From contig JAAYZI010000230.1 in assembly GCA_012514925.1 (NCBI GenBank), forward strand, positions 1 through 12,045: a stretch of DNA of 12,045 nucleotides. The letters run 5' to 3'. The DNA is from Deltaproteobacteria bacterium. GTDB lineage: Bacteria > Bdellovibrionota_C > UBA2361 > JAAYZI01. Below the pieces are notes generated by a model. It saw only the letters and a list, made by a program, of their open reading frames with translations. It had not been told where the DNA came from and did not search any database. The first letter of the stretch is position 1. Each line of letters begins with the position of its first letter. Of this stretch, positions 7,806 through 12,045 are shown piece by piece. The position numbers were made by a program, and so were the translations under genes.

Positions 7806-9119
7806 ATGCCATCCTTGGTGGTGATTGGAGCGCAGTGGGGAGATGAAGGCAAGGGAAAGATTGTCGACTATCTCGCTCCTAAGGCCGAGTGGGTGGTGAG
7901 GTTTCAGGGGGGTAATAACGCTGGACACACGATTGTGGCGGGCGGCGTTACCACCAAGCTTAATCTGATCCCTTCCGGAGTGTTGCGGCCGGACACACGG
8001 TGCTTGATTGCGGCGGGAGTTGTTATCGACCCTGAGGTCTTTGCTGCTGAAACGGCTAAGCTGCGCGAGGCGGGGCTTGATCTTTCGCCGCGACGCTTGG
8101 TGGTTGATCGGGATGCTCATCTGGTTTTGGAGTATCATCGCTTGATTGATGCTGCGCGTGAGGAGGCGCGCGGCGCAAACCGGATTGGCACAACCGGTCG
8201 TGGCATCGGTCCGGCCTATGAAGATCGCGCTAATCGCAGTGGTGTGCGGGTGGCCGAGCTTGAAGCTTTAGGTCAGCTGCGGCCGCGCCTGGAGGAGCTT
8301 GTAGCAGAGCGCAATGTTTACCTCCAGGCAGTCTTAAGGAGCGAGTTTAGCGTCGATTTTGAAAATGTATGGAGGGCGGTTTGCAAGGCCGCCGAACTGC
8401 TGTTGCCCCATATCGGAAATGGCAGCTTGATTTTGGACCGGGCGCTGCGGCGCGGCGAGAGGGTTCTTTTTGAGGGCGCCCAGGGTAGCCTTCTGGACCA
8501 GGTGCACGGCACCTTTCCCTATGTGACATCCTCGCATACTATCTCCGGCGGGGTGGCGACTGGTTGTGGAATTGGACCGAAGCATATGGGACACGTGCTT
8601 GGTATCGCCAAAGCTTACAGCACCAGAGTGGGGTTGGGCCCTTTCCCGACTGAGTTGCATGATCAGTTAGGGCATCGTATCCGTGAGGCTGGTGTGGAGT
8701 ACGGCACTGTTACCGGACGTCCGCGACGCTGCGGTTGGTTTGACGCAGTGGGTATGCGGCGAGCGATTAGGTTAAACGGCATTGATTCCCTGGCGCTTAC
8801 AAAACTTGATGTGTTGAGTGGGCTTTCCTCTATCAAGGTTTGCACATCTTACCGCCTTGATGGCAATGTTCTTGAAGACGTGCCGTCTTTATCTCAGGAC
8901 TTAGAGCGCGTTGAGGCGGAGTACTTAGAGCTGCCGGGTTGGAGTTCCGATCTTAAGGATGTCAGAAGTTGGGGGCAGTTGCCGGTAGAACTAAAGGCCT
9001 ATCTTGAGAAGCTTTCGGAGATTTTGGAGTGCCCTATCAGTATTATAAGTGTGGGCGCAGATCGACAGGCCACGTTTGTGGCTGAAAGCGCGAGTGAGAT
9101 TTTGGCATTTATAAGGTGA
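7806..9119 (+). CDS. purA: Adenylosuccinate synthetase
   Basis: PurA joins IMP and aspartate using GTP, the first committed step from IMP to AMP. The 437-residue protein has the N-terminal phosphate loop GDEGKGK at 12-18, the NNAGHT segment at about 38-43, the IMP-site motif GTTGRGIGP at about 128-136, EGAQGSLLD with VTSSH further on, the GRPRRCGWFDA motif (about 305-315) and ALTKLDVL for guanine recognition. All key residues are present. ATG 7806 follows GGAGAG (7794-7799), only 11 bases after truB. It does not normally sit in this translation cluster. Its placement links adenine nucleotide supply to the ribosome-assembly genes. Confidence 0.97.
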   Translation: MPSLVVIGAQWGDEGKGKIVDYLAPKAEWVVRFQGGNNAGHTIVAGGVTTKLNLIPSGVLRPDTRCLIAAGVVIDPEVFAAETAKLREAGLDLSPRRLVVDRDAHLVLEYHRLIDAAREEARGANRIGTTGRGIGPAYEDRANRSGVRVAELEALGQLRPRLEELVAERNVYLQAVLRSEFSVDFENVWRAVCKAAELLLPHIGNGSLILDRALRRGERVLFEGAQGSLLDQVHGTFPYVTSSHTISGGVATGCGIGPKHMGHVLGIAKAYSTRVGLGPFPTELHDQLGHRIREAGVEYGTVTGRPRRCGWFDAVGMRRAIRLNGIDSLALTKLDVLSGLSSIKVCTSYRLDGNVLEDVPSLSQDLERVEAEYLELPGWSSDLKDVRSWGQLPVELKAYLEKLSEILECPISIISVGADRQATFVAESASEILAFIR

Positions 9120-9124
9120 AAATT

Positions 9125-10492
9125 ATGACAGCCGCAGCAAGGGAATCAGACCAGTTTACTATCATGGTGGTGGATGACGAAGAGGGTATCCGGCGTAGTC
9201 TGCAGAGAGTTCTGCGAGACGAGGGGTTTTTAACGGTAGAGGCCGATAATGGCGAGAAAGCCATGGCGGCGTTAAAGCTCTCTAAGCCGGACTTGGTTCT
9301 ACTTGATATTTGGATGCCCGGTATGGATGGCGTCGAAACTCTAAAGCAAATTAAGGCGCAGTATCCCGACTTGCCGGTGATTATGATTAGCGGGCACACC
9401 ACTATATCAACGGCGGTGCACGCCACTAAGATCGGAGCGGACGACTTTATTGAGAAGCCTTTGGATTTAGAGGCCACGCTAAAGGCGGTTAAGCGCGTGA
9501 TGGGCATTGGAGTTTGTGGCCCTGCAAGTGGAAAGCTTGAGGAGCCCAGCATGGAGGACGCTGATTTAAAGGTCGGGGTGAGGGCCGATTTAAGCCGCAT
9601 TCGGACTGTGGCTTGTTCCTATCAGGGCTGGCGCGGCAAACGGGTGCCGCAGCGCACTTTGGCGCACAGCGCTCTACTTTACGGGCATGGGGTGCACACC
9701 GGGCAAAAATCTGGGCTTATTTTAGAGCCGCTCCCTAGTAATTGCGGCATTCATTTTAGCCGTATCTCGGAGGAGATGCCGGTGCCGGGGCATCTCGATT
9801 TTGTGGAATCCACCGCTTACGCCACGGTAATTAAGGACGGTCGAGCTCAGTTCGGCACAATCGAACATCTTATGTCGGCTCTGCATGCTTATGGCATTAC
9901 AAATCTGTTGGTGAAGTGTAATGGTGAGGTTCCGGTTATGGATGGATCCGCTCAGGAGTTCTGTGAGCTGATTGAACAGGTAGGACTTAAAGAGCAAAGC
10001 GGGGAGTGGTATGAGATTAAAGTGCGTGAACCCTTGCAGATAGGATCGGGTGTGGAGTCGATCTGTATTGAACCGGGAGAGGGTTTTAGCGTGGATTACA
10101 CCCTGGATTATCCCGAGCCGGTCGGGCGGCAACGCTTTGTTTTCAACTTGAGTGTTGAGAGTTATAAGCGTGAGATCGCAGGCTCTCGTACGTTTGGATT
10201 CGTAAAGGATATCGGTGCCCTGCAAAAGGCGGGTTTAGCGTTGGGCGGACGCTTTGATAATTTTGTGTTGATTGGCGAAGAGGGTGCCATTAATTCCAAG
10301 TTGCGTTATGCGGATGAAGCGGTCAGACATAAAATCCTGGATGTGATTGGAGATTTTTACCTTTTGGGTCGTCCATTAAGCGGAAAAATTAAGGCGGTTA
10401 TGACCGGGCATGCTGATAATGTGGCGTTGCTTCGCAAGCTTCAAGATCGCTTGAAAGCTGAAAGTGAAGGGGAGAGAGCGGCGAATGTTTAG
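9125..10492 (+). CDS. lpxC: Response-regulator receiver fused to LpxC (UDP-3-O-acyl-GlcNAc deacetylase)
   Basis: One open frame of 455 residues joins two complete domains. Residues about 11-125 are a CheY-type receiver resembling those of NtrC/NtrX: the acidic pair VVDDEE, phospho-acceptor Asp61 in LLDIWMPGMDG, the MISGH switch residue and Lys in IEKPLD are all intact. A linker of roughly 45-50 residues follows. From about 177 onward is a full LpxC: QRTL start, GHGVHTG, zinc-ligand His248 in TIEHLMSAL with the catalytic Glu before it, SRTFGF, zinc ligands His402 and Asp406 in RHKILDVIGD, and catalytic His429 in TGHADN. LpxC removes the acetyl group in the committed step of lipid A synthesis. 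I chose ATG 9125 because AAGGTG (9114-9119) is well spaced. GTG 9116, overlapping the purA stop, is an alternative. Phosphorylation controlling deacetylase activity or stability is inference; no histidine kinase is in the window. Confidence 0.93.
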   Translation: MTAAARESDQFTIMVVDDEEGIRRSLQRVLRDEGFLTVEADNGEKAMAALKLSKPDLVLLDIWMPGMDGVETLKQIKAQYPDLPVIMISGHTTISTAVHATKIGADDFIEKPLDLEATLKAVKRVMGIGVCGPASGKLEEPSMEDADLKVGVRADLSRIRTVACSYQGWRGKRVPQRTLAHSALLYGHGVHTGQKSGLILEPLPSNCGIHFSRISEEMPVPGHLDFVESTAYATVIKDGRAQFGTIEHLMSALHAYGITNLLVKCNGEVPVMDGSAQEFCELIEQVGLKEQSGEWYEIKVREPLQIGSGVESICIEPGEGFSVDYTLDYPEPVGRQRFVFNLSVESYKREIAGSRTFGFVKDIGALQKAGLALGGRFDNFVLIGEEGAINSKLRYADEAVRHKILDVIGDFYLLGRPLSGKIKAVMTGHADNVALLRKLQDRLKAESEGERAANV

Positions 10493-11501
10493 ACTTTCGG
10501 CCAGAGACCTGGCCATAGATTTGGGTAGCTCCAGCACCCTGATTTATGAACAGGGCCGTGGAATTGTGGTTAATGAGCCCAGTATAGTGGCTATGCGTCA
10601 GGATGGGGCGCGTAAGTTGCCGCTAGCTTTTGGGGCCGAGGCCAAGGCCATGCTTGGCAGAACTCCGGAAGGAGTGCAGGTGATTCGACCGATCCGAAAT
10701 GGGGTGATCGTGGATTTTGAAATCGCTGGTTTGATGGTGCATCATTTTTTGATGCGCGCACTTAAGAGTTCTACGGCCTTGTTTAAGCCACGTGTGGTGG
10801 TGGGGCTGCCATGCGGGATCACCGAGGTTGAAAAACGCGCTATTCGTGATGCTGTTTCGGCTACCGCTATTCGCGAGATCCGTTTAGTGGATGAGGCCAT
10901 GGCGGCGGTGATCGGTGCGGATTTGCCGGTCTTAGAGCCGACTGCGAGCATGGTGGTGGATTTAGGCGGGGGTACCACCGATGTAGCGGTAGTGAGTCTT
11001 AGCGATATTGTCTCTTCTCTTTCGATTCGGCAGGGAGGGGATGCCATGGATGAGGCGATTATTAACTATATGCGTCGTTGCCATCACCTGTTAATCGGAG
11101 AGAACACCGCAGAGCAGATTAAAAACGCGGTAGGTGCGGCCCATCCGGAATATGATAAGTTGAGATGCGAGGTGCGCGGGCGCAGTCTCACAAGTGGCTC
11201 ACCTGCGGCGCTGATTGTCTCTGGAGCCGAGGTGCGTGAGGCAATCGGTGAGGTAGTCGCGGCGGTGATTGGCTCTATTCGCCAGGGGCTGGAAAACACC
11301 CCACCCGAGCTTGCCGGAGATATTCTCTCCTGCGGTGTAACCCTGGTCGGTGGAGTGGCGTTGCTAAAGGGGTTGGACTGCTGCATTCAGGAGAAGCTTG
11401 GCATTGAGGCCAAGATTGCGTCCGATCCAATCTCAGCCGTGGTCGAAGGCGCCGGCCGCTGCTTGAACGATCCCGAGCTGTCTAAGGCGTTGTTGTACTG
11501 A
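10485..11501 (+). CDS. mreB: Rod shape-determining protein MreB (bacterial actin)
   Basis: MreB forms membrane-associated filaments that guide lateral cell-wall synthesis. The 338-residue protein shows the actin-fold signatures: phosphate-1 loop AIDLGSSSTLIY near the N-terminus, VVVGLPCGITEVEKRAIRDA in the middle, phosphate-2 loop VVDLGGGTTDVAVVS, SIRQGGDAMDEAI, and the adenosine motif LVGGVALLKGL near the end. The N-terminal MFRLSARDL could serve as the short membrane-binding segment common in Gram-negative MreB. I prefer ATG 10485 to the in-frame GTG 10464. The family begins close to the DLAIDLG block, and GGGGAG (10469-10474) lies upstream. It overlaps the end of lpxC by eight bases. mreC and mreD, its usual partners, do not follow: the operon ends here and faces a convergent gene. 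Confidence 0.95.
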   Translation: MFRLSARDLAIDLGSSSTLIYEQGRGIVVNEPSIVAMRQDGARKLPLAFGAEAKAMLGRTPEGVQVIRPIRNGVIVDFEIAGLMVHHFLMRALKSSTALFKPRVVVGLPCGITEVEKRAIRDAVSATAIREIRLVDEAMAAVIGADLPVLEPTASMVVDLGGGTTDVAVVSLSDIVSSLSIRQGGDAMDEAIINYMRRCHHLLIGENTAEQIKNAVGAAHPEYDKLRCEVRGRSLTSGSPAALIVSGAEVREAIGEVVAAVIGSIRQGLENTPPELAGDILSCGVTLVGGVALLKGLDCCIQEKLGIEAKIASDPISAVVEGAGRCLNDPELSKALLY

Positions 11502-11659
11502 CTTAGTGAATATCCGGGTTAGTGGTTTTTGTGTGCTCAGGCTCCAAGCGTAGGCGGCTGTTTCACTGCCCCTGAACGCTTAGGCAGAGGAGCGCTGCAT
11601 TTTTACTTTCTCCGGAGAAAGTAAAGCAGACACTCCCCCACCTCCTGCTTTAACTTTCC
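11502..11659. other. Convergent intergenic region with candidate terminator elements
   Basis: This gap separates mreB (+) from the protease gene (-), so transcripts from both sides must end here. On the + strand, GCAG (11584-11587) and CTGC (11595-11598) can form a small stem before a run of five T residues (11600-11604). The perfect palindrome at 11602-11625 follows directly and can form a stem on either strand. No single element looks like a strong classical terminator. No small gene was found. Confidence 0.4.
11602..11625. repeat. Perfect 24-bp palindrome, copy 2 of the flanking repeat
   Basis: TTTACTTTCTCC is followed directly by its exact reverse complement, GGAGAAAGTAAA. Outer bases CTGC (11595-11598) and GCAG (11626-11629) can extend the stem past a three-base bulge. 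The 18-bp core is the same as the element at 113-130 apart from one central base. Its position between convergent genes suits a bidirectional terminator, but the shared core at two distant intergenic sites also suits a dispersed repeat or a dimeric regulator site. Confidence 0.7.
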
Positions 11660-12045
11660 TCAGTTCGTCCAAGCAGTCCAATTCGGGTCTGAGTGCCGAG
11701 CGTATGCATTCGGCACCATATTAACAAGCCACTGTAACACATTTGGTGATTGTAGATTGGTGAAAGTCGTCACGTCACCTGCAGTGCATTGTTCTGTGGT
11801 CCCTTGTGATACCACCCCGGCGGTGGCTGGTTGACCGTCCACCTCAACTATTAGAGGACCACCTGAATCACCATTACAAACGTTCACGCCACTTCCTGAG
11901 AATTCCACAAATATGTGGTTTGGAGTAACATTTTTTACCGTCATTGTACCTGCTTCAAGAGTAAAGAAATCTGCGTCCTCGCCGGGCTTCCTGACTCCGT
12001 AACCATACACAAATCCAGGTTCTCCAACTTGCACGGTCCTGCTTA
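11660..12045 (-). CDS. Trypsin-like (S1 family) serine protease, C-terminal part
   Basis: The frame is open through the right edge of the window, so only the last 128 or so residues are visible. The catalytic serine is the S in CNGDSGGP (codon 11864-11866). The Cys before it and the one in EQC fit the conserved 191-220 disulfide of chymotrypsin numbering. GFVYGYG upstream fits the strand-plus-glycine segment that precedes the active site in this fold. The C-terminal LQWLVNM helix is also typical. The catalytic His and Asp, and any signal peptide, lie outside the window. By alignment to trypsin the position-189 residue appears to be Asn, not Asp, so Arg/Lys specificity is doubtful. The gene is convergent with mreB, and its base composition is more AT-rich than the operon. 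Its product is probably exported, which is inference from the disulfide. Confidence 0.88.
   Translation of the reverse strand, partial: SRTVQVGEPGFVYGYGVRKPGEDADFFTLEAGTMTVKNVTPNHIFVEFSGSGVNVCNGDSGGPLIVEVDGQPATAGVVSQGTTEQCTAGDVTTFTNLQSPNVLQWLVNMVPNAYARHSDPNWTAWTN

Noticed and set aside
10464..10484. GTG 10464 as the mreB start
   Set aside because: It would add a seven-residue MKGRERR extension unlike MreB and lengthen the overlap with lpxC. ATG 10485 matches the family N-terminus.
1..12045. CRISPR arrays, insertion sequences, rRNA or tRNA genes
   Set aside because: No regularly spaced direct repeats, transposase frames, or conserved rRNA/tRNA sequences were seen on either strand.

Overview
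The window reads as a chromosomal segment of a Gram-negative bacterium. LpxC (lipid A synthesis) implies an outer membrane, and MreB implies a rod-like, actin-organised cell wall. The gene order rimP-nusA-ylxR-infB-rbfA-nrnA-truB is the classic transcription/translation cluster. Retention of ylxR and of an NrnA-type DHH phosphoesterase between rbfA and truB is more typical of deltaproteobacterial or Bdellovibrio-like lineages (and Firmicutes) than of enterics. Together with LpxC this points to a 'deltaproteobacterial-type' Gram-negative. I cannot name a genus, and the lineage is inference. GTG starts are frequent and the coding strand is G-rich.

Layout. Positions 1-529 are an AT-richer non-coding leader region. 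It holds one copy of an 18-bp palindrome, a weak promoter candidate and two RNA hairpins ahead of rimP. Positions 530-11501 are a tightly packed run of ten genes, all on the + strand: rimP (interrupted by an in-frame TAA), nusA, ylxR/rnpM, infB, rbfA, nrnA-like, truB, purA, a response-regulator-LpxC fusion, and mreB. Junctions are short or overlapping, so the run is probably one long operon or a few overlapping transcripts. Positions 11502-11659 are a short convergent intergenic region carrying a perfect 24-bp palindrome that shares its core with the first copy. Positions 11660-12045 on the - strand are the C-terminal part of a secreted-type trypsin-like serine protease, cut by the window edge.

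How the genes fit together. RimP and RbfA mature the 30S subunit, IF2 initiates translation, NusA couples transcription to translation, and YlxR/RnpM is an RNA-binding partner. The NrnA-like protein would recycle nano-RNA or cyclic-dinucleotide products, and TruB modifies tRNA U55. PurA then commits IMP to AMP. Unusually, the run continues into envelope growth: LpxC catalyses the committed step of lipid A synthesis and here carries an intact NtrC/NtrX-type receiver domain, and its stop overlaps the start of mreB. This suggests phosphorylation-dependent control of outer-membrane synthesis linked to cell-shape control, inside a ribosome-supply operon. The two most noteworthy observations are this receiver-LpxC fusion and the premature in-frame TAA in an otherwise intact rimP.
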